59,743 bases of DNA from Nocardioides flavus (ex Wang et al. 2016) (GCF_014653115.1 NZ_BNAD01000017.1:1-59743), one strand, 5' to 3'; positions 1 to 8,625 are shown, counted from the first letter of the stretch. Program-made: numbers and translations. Notes: generated by a model from the sequence alone, not told the origin.

Positions 1-95
1 GCCTGCGGCAACCCCGCCATGTACGCCCGCTCAATCACCAACCGCTGATCCGCGGTCAACCTCACACCCGGCACGCGCCGCAACCTCTCACTCAC
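1..95 (-). CDS. N-terminal fragment of a probable transposase (IS30-like), cut by the window edge
   Basis: A GTG at 95 opens a frame running off the left edge, giving about 31 residues. It reads VSERLRRVPGVRLTADQRLV and continues with an arginine/alanine-rich helix. A short basic leader followed by an L-T-x-x-Q-R helix resembles the start of IS30-type transposases, whose first domain is a helix-turn-helix. Too little is visible to be sure: any HTH DNA-binding protein could begin this way. A perfect 10-bp palindrome (caaccggttg, 109-118) lies just upstream and could be part of an element end or an operator. Confidence 0.35.
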   Translation of the reverse strand, partial: MSERLRRVPGVRLTADQRLVIERAYMAGLPQ

Positions 96-115
96 GATCG
101 AGTTGCAACAACCGG

Positions 116-1483
116 TTGAGTTCGCCCCAGGTGATCCAGACCCCGGACACGCCTCCGCCCGCACCCACCTGGTCCGCGGAGGAGCTGCACGCCCTGGCCG
201 ACGAGATCGCCACTCTCGATGCCGCGGGCCTGTCTTCTGTGCTGCTGGACCAGCTCGAGGCGCTGGAACGGGTCAAGTGCGCAGCGGCCGCCGCGCAAGT
301 GCGCGTGACCGCCGCCTTCGCGGACGCGGCCGAGGTCGTGGAGGACGACCCGACCGAGGGCAGGCGACGTGCACGTCGGACCCTGTCGATCGGGGCGGAG
401 GTCGCGCTCGCAGCCCGCACCAGCCCCTACCAGGGTGAGCAGCGCGTCCTGCTGTCCCGCCGGCTGCGCGACGACCTCCCCGGGGTGCACGCTGCGTTGG
501 GTCGCGGCGACATCCGGGAGGACCAGGCGTACGCCGTCGCCCGCGAGGTCGCGCACCTCGAGCCCGCGCAGCGGGCCACAGTCGACGCAGACCTGACGGG
601 AGATCCGGCCGCGCTCGCGGGTGTCGGCGACGAGAAGCTCCGTCGCGCCGTGCGCCGCGCCTGCCTCACCGTCGCCGCTGACGCAGAGACCCGTCGCCAC
701 CTCCGAGCCCGCGCGGACCGGCACGTGACCACCCGGCAGCTCGACGACGGCACCGGCCGGATCACCGCGGTCGTGGCTGTCGAGCACCTCGCCGCCGTGC
801 GTACGGTCCTCGACCAGGCCGCCGCGACCGCGCGCGCGGCCGGCGACGAGCGCACCGGAGGCCAGGTCCGTTCGGATGCCCTCGTCCACCGCATCACCGG
901 CCACGACCCCGTCGTGCCGGTCCCGGTCCGCGTCAACCTCGTCGTCTCCGCCGAGTCGCTGCTCGGCACGGACGACCAGCCGGCGCAAGTGGCCGGCATC
1001 GGTTGGCTGCCGGCCGGCCTGTGCACCCGCCTGGTCCGCGAGGCGTCGTCGACCGCCAAGGCCACCCTCCGGCGCCTGTTCGTCCGCCCGCGCGAGGGTG
1101 ACCTGGTCGCGTTGGAGTCGCGCAGCCGGGTCTTCCCTCCCGCTCTGGCCGAGCTCATCGACCTGCGAGACGGCGGCCTGTGCCGCACGCCCGGGTGCAA
1201 CACCGCCATCCGCCACCACGACCACGTCGTGCGTGAGAGCGACGGTGGTCCCACCAGCGCCCGCAACGGGCAGGGGCTCTGCGAGCGCTGCAACTACGCC
1301 AAGGAGGCTCCGGGCTGGACCTCGTGGGTGGCGACGCCCGACACCGGTCCTCACGAGGTGCACGGCGTGACCGAGCACCTGCGCCTTCACCGGTCGACCG
1401 CTCCACCTCCACCCGGGTGCAGACCACCCGATCTCTCCCCCGCCGAGCTCCGCCTCGCACAGGAACTCACCCTCGCCGCCTGA
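116..1483 (+). CDS. DUF222 / HNH endonuclease domain protein
   Basis: A protein of about 455 residues from a TTG start (a GTG five codons later is an alternative). It has the architecture common and multicopy in Nocardioides: a long DUF222 helical region followed by a C-terminal HNH nuclease domain. The HNH part, around residues 357-400, shows C-R-T-P-G-C, then H-H-D-H-V, a G-G-P-T turn, then an asparagine and L-C-x-x-C-N with a trailing lysine. These are the metal- and DNA-binding residues of the family. Cellular role is unknown; a mobile or homing-like nuclease is usually assumed. It is convergent with the next gene, 24 bases away. Another DUF222-type protein ends at the right window edge. 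Confidence 0.85.
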   Translation: MSSPQVIQTPDTPPPAPTWSAEELHALADEIATLDAAGLSSVLLDQLEALERVKCAAAAAQVRVTAAFADAAEVVEDDPTEGRRRARRTLSIGAEVALAARTSPYQGEQRVLLSRRLRDDLPGVHAALGRGDIREDQAYAVAREVAHLEPAQRATVDADLTGDPAALAGVGDEKLRRAVRRACLTVAADAETRRHLRARADRHVTTRQLDDGTGRITAVVAVEHLAAVRTVLDQAAATARAAGDERTGGQVRSDALVHRITGHDPVVPVPVRVNLVVSAESLLGTDDQPAQVAGIGWLPAGLCTRLVREASSTAKATLRRLFVRPREGDLVALESRSRVFPPALAELIDLRDGGLCRTPGCNTAIRHHDHVVRESDGGPTSARNGQGLCERCNYAKEAPGWTSWVATPDTGPHEVHGVTEHLRLHRSTAPPPPGCRPPDLSPAELRLAQELTLAA

Positions 1484-1507
1484 GCGCCAGCACGACGAGG
1501 CGGTCGA

Positions 1508-2119
1508 CTACGCCGGTCGCTCGATCGTCGTCACCACGCTCGTGACGGACGGGCGCTTCGGCGTGCTCGAGAACCCGAAGCGGCACGGCGGGTCGACCGG
1601 CGCGAGCGACCCAAGGTCCCTCCCGCGCCACTCACCCGACAGCGCGCTGACGGCATGCACAGAAGTCGCGCCGTACCACTCGCGGCGGTCGTTGCCGGCG
1701 GTCCCGCGGGTCCGCACGCCTCGCACCACGACCCGCGCGACCGGGTCGACGAGCCCACACCAGGCGGGTGAGGTGGCGACGCGCTCCGGCACGAGGCCGA
1801 GCACCGCGCCGAGCGGCGTACGACGTCCGAAGCCCAGCCGGAGGTCGAGCGAGGGCGTCGAGACCTGCCAGCCGTCCGCGGTGTCGGAGACGACCACAGG
1901 CCCGAGGACGTGCTCGTCGAAGGAGTAGGTCGCGGCGACGAAGTCGCGCACGCGCTCGTCGGGTGCGAGCAGCACCCGGTGGCCAGCGGCGTCCTCGACC
2001 ATCACGTCGGCGAAGGCGCCCCACGGGGACGCGTCCCAGCGGCCGACGACGAGCCGCACGCCGCTGGTGCTGCCGACCCCGGCGATGCGCCCGGTGAAGC
2101 TCTCGCGGACGCAGGTCAC
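1508..2119 (-). CDS. Conserved actinobacterial protein of unknown function, coupled to the PaiB-like gene
   Basis: About 203 residues. The GTG start (2119-2117) overlaps the stop of the upstream PaiB-like gene in the shared bases GTGA, so the two are probably translationally coupled. The N-terminal part has a glycine-rich F-T-G-R-I-A-G stretch, then G-R-W-D-x-S-P-W-G-A-F-A-D-V-M and L-L-A-P-D-E-R-V. The C-terminal half has a W-Y-G-A motif. I recall similar uncharacterised proteins in Streptomyces and Nocardioides but know no function. There is no signal peptide or membrane segment, so it is probably cytoplasmic. Confidence 0.7.
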   Translation of the reverse strand: MTCVRESFTGRIAGVGSTSGVRLVVGRWDASPWGAFADVMVEDAAGHRVLLAPDERVRDFVAATYSFDEHVLGPVVVSDTADGWQVSTPSLDLRLGFGRRTPLGAVLGLVPERVATSPAWCGLVDPVARVVVRGVRTRGTAGNDRREWYGATSVHAVSALSGEWRGRDLGSLAPVDPPCRFGFSSTPKRPSVTSVVTTIERPA

Positions 2120-2730
2120 GGGGCAACGAGTCCGTGGGGGTCGCGGCCGTCCGCCGCCAGCCCGGCCGCGACACCCGCGCGGTCCGCGGCGGAACGGTTC
2201 TGGCTGTGCTTGGCCTTGGCCTCGACCGACCCGACGAGCAGCTCGACGCCGACGATCGGGCGGAGGTTCTTCTCGACGTAGTCGGCGGGCGCGTCGGCCA
2301 CCGCCCACGGCTCCGCCCGCGGCTGCTCGTGGTGGTCGGTGAGCCGCGTGACCAGCCCCCGCACCCAGTCGGGGTCGTCGTGGACGGTGACGGCACCGCG
2401 GAGGTGGACGACGGAGTAGTTCCACGTCGGCACGACCTTGCCGTGCTCGGTCTTCGACGCGTACCAGGACGGCGAGACGTAGGTGTCCGGGCCGGTGACG
2501 ACCGCCAGCGCGTGCGAGCCGTCGACGATCCGCCGCCAGTGGGGGTTGGCCCGCGCGAGGTGCCCGACGAGCCGGTCCCCCTCCCAGAGCACGGGGAGGA
2601 ACGTCGCGTCCGGGAGGCCGTCGTGGCCCACGGTGACCAGCTGTGCCGTCGCCACGGAGGCGACGAAGGGACGGACGTCGTCGGGGTCCATCACGTTGAA
2701 GCGCGGCACGTAGAGCCGGGGATCGGTCAC
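2116..2730 (-). CDS. FMN-binding negative transcriptional regulator (PaiB family)
   Basis: A protein of 204 residues starting at GTG 2730. The order M-Y-x-P-R/RLYVPRFNVMD, then a TAQLVTVGHDGLPDATFLPVLW strand block, then HLARANPHWR and SPSWYASK, matches the PaiB-type split-barrel flavin-binding family. PaiB of Bacillus subtilis represses sporulation and protease genes, but many members probably act as flavoenzymes, so the regulator name is by family only. It is divergent from ligB and coupled to the downstream unknown gene. A CAGGAT element six bases before the start suggests a leaderless transcript. Confidence 0.85.
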   Translation of the reverse strand: MTDPRLYVPRFNVMDPDDVRPFVASVATAQLVTVGHDGLPDATFLPVLWEGDRLVGHLARANPHWRRIVDGSHALAVVTGPDTYVSPSWYASKTEHGKVVPTWNYSVVHLRGAVTVHDDPDWVRGLVTRLTDHHEQPRAEPWAVADAPADYVEKNLRPIVGVELLVGSVEAKAKHSQNRSAADRAGVAAGLAADGRDPHGLVAP

Positions 2731-2736
2731 GGAGCC

Positions 2737-2783
2737 ATCCTGCCTCTTCGGGTGGCGTCGGTGTCAGTGGGGCGCGGCAGGAT
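2737..2783. promoter_or_regulatory. Divergent mirrored -10-like elements between the PaiB-like gene and ligB
   Basis: CAGGAT occurs on the minus strand at 2742-2737, six bases before the GTG at 2730, and on the plus strand at 2778-2783, six bases before the ATG at 2790. Both lie inside a 10-bp perfect inverted repeat (arms 2735-2744 and 2776-2785). The elements resemble the TANNNT boxes before other leaderless genes here but have C in the first position. An alternative reading is a pair of ribosome-binding sites. Confidence 0.4.
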
Positions 2784-2789
2784 GGACGC

Positions 2790-4319
2790 ATGCTGCTCGC
2801 CGAGCTCGTCGCCACCTCCGCCGAGGTCTCCGCCACCCGGTCCCGCAAGGCCAAGGTCGTCCTGCTCGCCGAGCTGCTCGGCCGGGTCGAGCCCGCCGAG
2901 CTCGAGGTCGTGGTGTCCTACCTCGGCGGGGCGCTGCGCCAGCGGCGTACGGGCCTCGGCTGGCGCGGCGTGAGCGACCTGCCGGCACCCGCCGACCAGC
3001 CGTCGCTCACGGTGCTCGAGGTCCACGAGGCCTTCGAGGCGATGTCGCGGCTGTCCGGCCCCGGGTCGCAGAACGCCCGCAAGGAAGCGGTGGCCGACCT
3101 GTTCGGCCGTGCCACCGCCGCCGAGCAGCGGTGGCTGCAGGCCGTCGTCACCGGCAATGTGCGCCAGGGTGCGCTCGACGCGGTGACGCAGGAGGCCGTG
3201 GCCCTGGTGGCGGAGGTGCCGCTCGCCGCCGTACGCCGCGCCGCCATGCTCGCGGGCTCCACCGTCGCGGCAGCGGGAGCCGCATTCGCGGGCGAGGAGG
3301 CGCTGGCCGCGATCGGGCTCGAGGTCGGCCGTCCGGTCCTGCCGATGCTCGCCTCGAGTGCGCCCGACGTGGCCACAGCGATGGCCGACCTCTCCGGCGA
3401 GGGTGGCACCGAGGTCGCCATCGACGCCAAGCTCGACGGCATCCGGATCCAGGTCCACCGCCACGACGACCAGGTGCTGGTCGTGACCCGTTCCCTCGAC
3501 GACATCACGGGCCGGCTGCCCGAGGTGGTCGACGTGGCCCGGTCCCTCCCGGCCCACCGCTTCGTCCTCGACGGCGAGGCCCTCACCCTGGGCGACGACG
3601 GCCGCCCGGTGCCCTTCCAGGACACGGCCAGCCGCACCGCGCAGCAGACCGCCAGGGATGGGCAGAGAGCCGTCACGCCACACTTCTTCGACCTGCTCCA
3701 CCTCGACGGGCGCGACCTGCTCGACTCCCCCGGCCATGAGCGGCTCGCCGCGCTCGACGCCCTGGTGCCCGAGCAGCACCGGGTCCGCCGACTCGTCACC
3801 GCCGACCCGGCCGCCGCCGACGCGTTCGCCACCGAGACCGTCGCCGCCGGCCACGAGGGCGTCGTCCTCAAGGACCTGTCCGCCCCCTATGCCGCCGGCC
3901 GTCGCGGCTCGGCGTGGGTCAAGGTCAAGCCGGTCCACACCCTCGACCTCGTCGTGCTCGCCGTCGAGTGGGGCTCGGGTCGACGCGAGGGCTGGCTCTC
4001 CAACATCCACCTCGGCGCACGCGACGACTCGTCCCCGACCGGCTTCGTGATGCTCGGCAAGACGTTCAAGGGGATGTCGGACGAGATGCTCACCTGGCAG
4101 ACCGAGCGCTTCCTCGGCCTCGAGACGCACCGCGAGGGCCACGTCGTCCACGTGCGTCCCGAGCAGGTCGTCGAGATCGCCTTCGACGGCCTGCAGCGCT
4201 CCACGCGCTACCCCGGCGGCGTCGCCCTCCGGTTCGCGCGGGTCCTGCGCTACCGCGACGACAAGGCGCCCCACGAGGCCGACACGATCGCGACCGTGCG
4301 CTCGCACGCGACGGGCTGA
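2790..4319 (+). CDS. ligB: ATP-dependent DNA ligase (LigB type)
   Basis: A protein of 509 residues, close to the 507 of M. tuberculosis LigB. The catalytic lysine that becomes adenylated is Lys214 in A-K-L-D-G-I-R-I-Q (motif I). Further signatures are F-V-L-D-G-E (motif III region), E-G-V-V-L-K (motif IV) and W-V-K-V-K-P (motif V). The N-terminal 200 residues form the helical DNA-binding domain and the C-terminus is the OB fold. It seals nicks in repair as a backup to the NAD-dependent LigA. Convergent with the protease gene (3-base gap), so it is monocistronic. Confidence 0.95.
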   Translation: MLLAELVATSAEVSATRSRKAKVVLLAELLGRVEPAELEVVVSYLGGALRQRRTGLGWRGVSDLPAPADQPSLTVLEVHEAFEAMSRLSGPGSQNARKEAVADLFGRATAAEQRWLQAVVTGNVRQGALDAVTQEAVALVAEVPLAAVRRAAMLAGSTVAAAGAAFAGEEALAAIGLEVGRPVLPMLASSAPDVATAMADLSGEGGTEVAIDAKLDGIRIQVHRHDDQVLVVTRSLDDITGRLPEVVDVARSLPAHRFVLDGEALTLGDDGRPVPFQDTASRTAQQTARDGQRAVTPHFFDLLHLDGRDLLDSPGHERLAALDALVPEQHRVRRLVTADPAAADAFATETVAAGHEGVVLKDLSAPYAAGRRGSAWVKVKPVHTLDLVVLAVEWGSGRREGWLSNIHLGARDDSSPTGFVMLGKTFKGMSDEMLTWQTERFLGLETHREGHVVHVRPEQVVEIAFDGLQRSTRYPGGVALRFARVLRYRDDKAPHEADTIATVRSHATG

Positions 4320-4322
4320 CGA

Positions 4323-5195
4323 TCAGCGGCGCGGGCGCGCCAGCCGGCACCCCGGCGTGTCCAGGTCGAAGGCCCGACCGCCGTCGAGGCACCCCAGCAA
4401 CCACGAGGTCTGCTGCCCGTAGCTCATGTGGGGCACCGTCCGCACCCGTCCGCGCCGGTCCTCCTCGCACGCGGAGTCGATGCAACGGCGCCCGCCGATG
4501 TAGGCGGTGTTGGCGATGCCGACGACGAGGCCGGTGGTCCGGGACACGATCGGCGACCCGGAGTAGCCACCGCGGATCGAGCAGCCGTCCCTGACCGGGA
4601 GGCGGATGGAGCGCCACCAGTCCCACGACCGTTCGTGGAGCCGGTACGCCGTGCCGCGGGTCGTGCAGGTCCGCTGCTCGGTCCAGTAGCCGGACGGGAT
4701 CCGCACCCGGTCCCCGCGCGACGGTCCCCGCTCGGCCAGTGAGAGCGGGAAGACGCCGGTCCGCGCGAGGTCGGCGTACGTCTCCCGCAACGACAGCACC
4801 GCCAGGTCCGTGCGGTACATCGACGCGTAGTCCAGCCGGACCCCCCGGACGGTGCGGGCGACAGCACCGATGCCGTCGAGCAGCTCGATGCGCGTCCACC
4901 GCCTCTCGTCGACGAGGACCTCCCGCGCCCCGAGGAAGGGCTGCCGCACGCAGTGGCCGTTCGTGATGACCACCGCCCGGTCCGTGTCGAGCGCCGCGGG
5001 CCACCGCACGAGGGCTCCCGAGCAGCCGGGCAGCCGCACGGTGCCGGTGAACCGGTCCGCGGCCGCGCCGGCCGGGACCGACGCCGAAGCGGGCGCTGGC
5101 GCGAGGACCGTGGCGAGGACCCCGGCGACGAGGGAGCTGACGACCAGGGCGAGCACGGCCAGGGACGACGCACGGCGGGCCCGGGCAAGCAGCAT
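4323..5195 (-). CDS. Secreted trypsin-like serine protease
   Basis: 290 residues starting at ATG 5195. Residues 1-40 are a signal peptide: basic start, long hydrophobic stretch, A-S-A cleavage region. The triad can be read as His81 in T-N-G-H-C, Asp130 in R-T-D-L-A-V-L, and Ser212 in G-G-Y-S-G-S-P. The serine motif differs from the usual GDSGGP but keeps the G-x-S-G core. Several cysteines (58, 82, 177, 205 and later) suggest disulfides in an exported enzyme. Likely substrate is extracellular protein; nothing in the context narrows this. Divergent from the TetR gene, so it could be under its control. Confidence 0.85.
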   Translation of the reverse strand: MLLARARRASSLAVLALVVSSLVAGVLATVLAPAPASASVPAGAAADRFTGTVRLPGCSGALVRWPAALDTDRAVVITNGHCVRQPFLGAREVLVDERRWTRIELLDGIGAVARTVRGVRLDYASMYRTDLAVLSLRETYADLARTGVFPLSLAERGPSRGDRVRIPSGYWTEQRTCTTRGTAYRLHERSWDWWRSIRLPVRDGCSIRGGYSGSPIVSRTTGLVVGIANTAYIGGRRCIDSACEEDRRGRVRTVPHMSYGQQTSWLLGCLDGGRAFDLDTPGCRLARPRR

Positions 5196-5237
5196 GCCCG
5201 CATCGAACCACACACAGTCTCCTGGCGGGCCTCTCCC

Positions 5238-5243
5238 TAGACT
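5238..5243 (+). promoter_or_regulatory. -10 element (TAGACT) of a leaderless promoter for the TetR gene
   Basis: TAGACT ends seven bases before the ATG at 5251, so transcription would begin at or next to the start codon. The same spacing recurs before many other first genes in the window. Confidence 0.55.
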
Positions 5244-5250
5244 GGCGGTC

Positions 5251-5967
5251 ATGACCACCGCCCCCCCGCCCGCAGCGACCCCCGGACGCGGCGGGACCGC
5301 GGCCGCGCGTCGCCGGGCGCGCGAGGCGGAGATCATCTCGGCCACCCGTCGGCTGTTCGACGAGCGGGGCATCCGCGACGCCCAGATCGAGGACATCGCG
5401 AAGGCCGTCGGCGTCAACCGGGCCATCATCTACCGGCACTTCACCGGCAAGGAGGAGCTGTTCAGCCTGACGCTGGTGCAGTACCTCGACGAGCTGCGGG
5501 TGGCGCTCCAGGACGCGGCCGCCACGACCGACGAGCCACGCGAGCAGCTCGTACGCCTCGTGGAGGCCTTCGTCGACTACGGCCTGACGCACCCTGCGTT
5601 CGTCGACTGCGCGCAATCGATCATGCGCCGTCCCGGCGGCGACCTCCTCGAGGAGGTCAGCGAGTCCGCGATGTACCGGCTCGGCCAGGCGATCAGCGGC
5701 TGCCTGTCGGTGCTGACCCGCACCATCACCTCGGGCGCAGGCAGCGGCGACTTCCGCGTCGAGGACCCCGAGCTCCTCGCGAACATGCTGTACGCCAGCG
5801 GCCTCGGCACCCTCCAGCTCGGCCGGGTGGCGATGCTGGTGGCCGAGGAGGAGCCGGGAGTCCCCCGGATCAGCCGGATCACGCCGGAGCAGGTGCGCGA
5901 CCACATGGTCGCCACCGCGCTCGCCCTCGCCGCGGGCGCCCCGGCCGGGGTGGCGCGCAGCCGCTAG
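5251..5967 (+). CDS. TetR/AcrR family transcriptional regulator
   Basis: 238 residues. After a proline/alanine-rich leader of about 20 residues, the TetR helix-turn-helix is clear: A-Q-I-E-D-I-A-K-A-V-G-V-N-R, then I-I-Y-R-H-F-x-G-K-E-E-L-F. The remainder is the helical ligand-binding and dimerisation domain, whose ligand is unknown. It is divergent from the protease gene, and a TetR protein commonly controls its divergent neighbour, but this is inference. Its stop overlaps that of the convergent DUF1206 gene by 4 bases (CTAG). Confidence 0.9.
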   Translation: MTTAPPPAATPGRGGTAAARRRAREAEIISATRRLFDERGIRDAQIEDIAKAVGVNRAIIYRHFTGKEELFSLTLVQYLDELRVALQDAAATTDEPREQLVRLVEAFVDYGLTHPAFVDCAQSIMRRPGGDLLEEVSESAMYRLGQAISGCLSVLTRTITSGAGSGDFRVEDPELLANMLYASGLGTLQLGRVAMLVAEEEPGVPRISRITPEQVRDHMVATALALAAGAPAGVARSR

Positions 5968-6773
5968 CGCGACAGGTGCTTGGCGCGCGCGAAGCAGAAG
6001 ACGCCGTAGGCGGCGATCCCCAACCCGATCGCGACGAGCAGCACCTGGCCGAACGGCTGCTCCAGCACGGTCTGCAGTGCCTGGTCGAGTCCGCCGGACT
6101 TCTTCGGGTCGTGCGTGATCGCGGCGTAGCCGAAGAGAGCACCCACGAGGGCGATCGAGACACCCTTGGCGATGTAGCCGGCCTTGCCGAGCTTGACGTA
6201 CGCCGAGCCGTCCTTGCCGGACTGTCCCTGGGCGTCGAGGTGCTCGCGGAACTTCTCGGTCCACCCGCGGTAGACGAGCGAGCCTCCGTAGCCGATGATC
6301 GCGAGCCCCACCGCTCCCACGATGAGCTGCCCGCCGGGGAGCTGCATGAGCTTGGCAGTGGTGGAGTCGGTGCCGCCCTTGCCTCCTCCGGAGCCGGTGG
6401 CGGTCTGCACCGCGCTCCACCCGATGGCGCCGTAGATGACGGCCTTGCCGAGCGAGGTGGCGCGCTTGCGCCATCGCTTCGCGTCGTCGGACTCCTCGCG
6501 GTAGCCGAACGCGAACTCGAGCAGGCGCCACACTACGAGCAGGAACATGCCGATCGCGACCAGCCACACCAGGACGCCGCCGAGCGACTGCTCGGCAAGG
6601 TACTGGAGCGCACCGGTGTTGGAGGCCGAGTCCTCCTTCTCACCGAAGGCGAGCTGGATGGCCAGCCACGCGATCAACAGGTGCACCACGCCGTACGCCA
6701 CCAGGCCAGCGCGGATCGCGTGGTCGAGCCAGTCGCTCTCGTGGGCCTGCTCGGCGGTGTTGGAGGCGTTCAT
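5964..6773 (-). CDS. DUF1206 family integral membrane protein
   Basis: 269 residues with six hydrophobic segments in three similar pairs, the three-repeat layout of DUF1206 proteins. Each repeat carries a glycine/tyrosine pattern: R-A-G-L-V-A-Y-G-V-V-H, then L-G-K-A-V-I-Y-G-A-I-G, then L-G-K-A-G-Y-I-A-K-G. Charged loops include K-D-G-S-A-Y-V-K. Function is unknown; it sits in the cytoplasmic membrane. A TAGGTT box six bases before the start indicates its own leaderless promoter. Confidence 0.9.
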   Translation of the reverse strand: MNASNTAEQAHESDWLDHAIRAGLVAYGVVHLLIAWLAIQLAFGEKEDSASNTGALQYLAEQSLGGVLVWLVAIGMFLLVVWRLLEFAFGYREESDDAKRWRKRATSLGKAVIYGAIGWSAVQTATGSGGGKGGTDSTTAKLMQLPGGQLIVGAVGLAIIGYGGSLVYRGWTEKFREHLDAQGQSGKDGSAYVKLGKAGYIAKGVSIALVGALFGYAAITHDPKKSGGLDQALQTVLEQPFGQVLLVAIGLGIAAYGVFCFARAKHLSR

Positions 6774-6779
6774 GGGGTC

Positions 6780-6785
6780 AACCTA
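6780..6785 (-). promoter_or_regulatory. -10 element (TAGGTT) of a leaderless promoter for the DUF1206 gene
   Basis: On the minus strand TAGGTT is followed by six bases and the ATG at 6773, the spacing seen at other genes here. Confidence 0.5.
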
Positions 6786-6804
6786 GGACCTCGCGGGAGA
6801 TGCC

Positions 6805-6842
6805 GCGAGCCCGGCCGACCCCTCGGGGTGGGCCGGGCTCGC
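6805..6842 (-). terminator. Strong hairpin, probable terminator after nusB
   Basis: A 12-bp perfect stem (6805-6816 with 6831-6842, gcgagcccggcc) is extended after one mismatch by a further C/G-rich stem (acccc/ggggt). It lies 18 bases past the nusB stop and before the next minus-strand gene. No T-run follows, as is usual for high-GC terminators. Confidence 0.65.
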
Positions 6843-6860
6843 AGTGAATCGGACCACCCT

Positions 6861-7271
6861 TCAGACCAAGGTGGCGCGGTCGCGCTGGATGGAGCCCAGG
6901 AGACCGTTGACGAAGGCCGGGGAGTCGTCGGTGGAGAGGTCCTGCACGAGGTGCAGCGCCTCGCTGACCGCCACCGTCTCCGGCACGTCGGAGTCGCCCC
7001 AGAGCAGCTCGTAGACGCCGATGCGGAGCACGTTGCGGTCGACCGCAGGCATGCGGGCCAGGGTCCAGCCCTTGCTGTAGGTCGTGAGCACCTCGTCGAT
7101 GCGCTCGCGGTGCTCGACCACGCCCCTGACCAGGGTGGTGGTGTAGTCGTTGGTCGGGCCCTCTCCGGCCGCGATGGCGCGCTCGAGCGCCTCGACCGGG
7201 TCCTCCGAGCGCAGCTCGGAGGCGAACAGGATGTCCAGCGCGCGCTTGCGGGCCTTGGAACGGGCAGCCAC
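6861..7271 (-). CDS. nusB: Transcription antitermination factor NusB
   Basis: 136 residues from GTG 7271, the usual family length. Recognisable are the basic N-terminus A-R-S-K-A-R-K-R-A-L-D-I-L-F and the C-terminal helix A-V-S-E-A-L-H-L-V-Q-D-L-S-T-D-D-S-P-A-F-V-N-G-L-L-G. NusB binds boxA RNA together with NusE (S10) and supports rRNA operon transcription. It follows efp with a 7-base gap, the conserved actinobacterial efp-nusB pair. Confidence 0.95.
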   Translation of the reverse strand: MAARSKARKRALDILFASELRSEDPVEALERAIAAGEGPTNDYTTTLVRGVVEHRERIDEVLTTYSKGWTLARMPAVDRNVLRIGVYELLWGDSDVPETVAVSEALHLVQDLSTDDSPAFVNGLLGSIQRDRATLV

Positions 7272-7278
7272 GTCTGCG

Positions 7279-7842
7279 TCAGGCCTTGACGCGGCCGAGG
7301 TAGGACGAGTCGCGCGTGTCGACCTTGACCTTCTCGCCGGTGGTGATGAAGAGCGGGACCGCGATGGTGTGGCCGGTCTCGAGCGTCGCGGGCTTGGTGC
7401 CGCCGGTGGAGCGGTCGCCCTGCAGACCGGGCTCGGTCTCGGCGATCAGCAGCTCGACGGAGGCGGGCAGCTCGATGAACAGCACGCGGCCGTCGTTGGT
7501 GGCGACGATCGCCTCCTGGTTCTCCAGCATGAAGTTCTTCGCGTCGCCGACGACCTCGGGAGCGACCTCGAGCTGCTCGTAGGTGGTGGTGTCCATGAAG
7601 ACGTAGGACGAACCATCGTTGTAGAGGTACTGCATGGTGCGCTTGTCGACGTTGGCCGTCTCGACCTTGGTGCCGGCGTTGAAGGTCTTGTCGACGTTCT
7701 TGCCCGACTCGACGTTGCGGAGCTTGGTGCGCACGAAGGCCGGGCCCTTGCCGGGCTTCACGTGCTGGAACTCGACGACGGCCCAGAGCTGACCCTCGAT
7801 CCTGAGGACCATGCCGTTCTTGAGGTCGTTGGTGGTTGCCAT
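7279..7842 (-). CDS. efp: Translation elongation factor P
   Basis: 187 residues with the three-domain EF-P layout. The tip loop of domain I reads [10 protein letters not shown]. This PGKGP context belongs to the branch whose tip lysine is thought to work without modification, as reported for actinobacteria; no modification enzyme gene is nearby. It relieves ribosome stalling at consecutive prolines by binding between the P and E sites. An SD-like GGACAGAGAG precedes the ATG. The M24 peptidase gene often found upstream of efp is absent here. Confidence 0.95.
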   Translation of the reverse strand: MATTNDLKNGMVLRIEGQLWAVVEFQHVKPGKGPAFVRTKLRNVESGKNVDKTFNAGTKVETANVDKRTMQYLYNDGSSYVFMDTTTYEQLEVAPEVVGDAKNFMLENQEAIVATNDGRVLFIELPASVELLIAETEPGLQGDRSTGGTKPATLETGHTIAVPLFITTGEKVKVDTRDSSYLGRVKA

Positions 7843-7918
7843 GTGCTCTCTGTCCGCCTTCGTCGAGTTGTCAAGGATGAGCGGGAGCCGGCTGGGAAGC
7901 CTGCGCCGACAGGCGAGT

Positions 7919-8593
7919 CTAGTCGCGAGCCACGAGCCCCATGAAATGCACGGCGTGCTCCTCGGTCGTCCCCGGCGGGTTCCTGCGCCACGCCCGGTTG
8001 CCGGGCAGCAGCATCGCCAGCCAGAACGCCGCCCACAGCGGCCGGTAGGCCTCCATCCGCTCTCGTGCCTCGTCGTCCAGGCCGACCGCGTCGGGCAGTG
8101 CGCGGACGTCGTAGACGCCGGGCAGGCGGCTGCCGAGGTGCTCGAGGTGGTCGGCCAGCTCGTACGCCGGGTCGCTGAGGCCGGCGTCCTCGAAGTCCAC
8201 GAGCCGCACGCAGCGCCCGTCCCACAGGACGTTGGCGGGATTCAGGTCGGCGATCCCGAGGCAGGTCAGGTGCGGCTCTGGCAGCCGCGGGTCGGCGACG
8301 AGGGCCCGGGCGACCTCGAGCGCCTCCGAGACCAGCGCGGGGTCGCGGCACGGGCCGAGGTCGACCTCTCGGCCCAGCCACTCCACCATCAGCGCGGCGT
8401 GCTCGTGCGGGGAGAACCCGCGACCACCGATCCCCGCGTCCGCCACCGCGTCGAGCGGCACGCCGTACAGCCGGCGCAGGGCGGACCCGAGCGCAGCGGT
8501 CTGTGCCGCCGTCAACGGAGCGGGCGCCACCGGTGCGTACTCCTTGCGGACCTCCGTCTTCCCGATGGTGAGGCGGTGGGTCGACGTCTGCAC
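7919..8593 (-). CDS. Phosphotransferase of the APH/choline kinase-like fold
   Basis: 224 residues from GTG 8593. The catalytic block reads [13 protein letters not shown], followed by L-V-D-F-E-D-A-G, the equivalents of the HxDxxxxN and DxD motifs (the His of the first is replaced by Ile-Ala). Further on is [12 protein letters not shown]. The N-terminal lobe is short, so ATP-binding elements are weak. Substrate unknown; small-molecule or aminoglycoside phosphorylation is possible but untested. Divergent from the NAD(P)-binding gene at 8626. Confidence 0.75.
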   Translation of the reverse strand: MQTSTHRLTIGKTEVRKEYAPVAPAPLTAAQTAALGSALRRLYGVPLDAVADAGIGGRGFSPHEHAALMVEWLGREVDLGPCRDPALVSEALEVARALVADPRLPEPHLTCLGIADLNPANVLWDGRCVRLVDFEDAGLSDPAYELADHLEHLGSRLPGVYDVRALPDAVGLDDEARERMEAYRPLWAAFWLAMLLPGNRAWRRNPPGTTEEHAVHFMGLVARD

Positions 8594-8599
8594 CGCCTC

Positions 8600-8618
8600 A
8601 CCGTAGCCGCGCTAGCGT
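8600..8618. promoter_or_regulatory. Back-to-back leaderless promoters (8593 minus, 8626 plus)
   Basis: On the minus strand TACGGT (8605-8600) lies six bases before the GTG at 8593. On the plus strand TAGCGT (8613-8618) lies seven bases before the ATG at 8626. The 32-base gap therefore holds two divergent -10 elements. Confidence 0.5.
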
Positions 8619-8625
8619 CGGCGCC

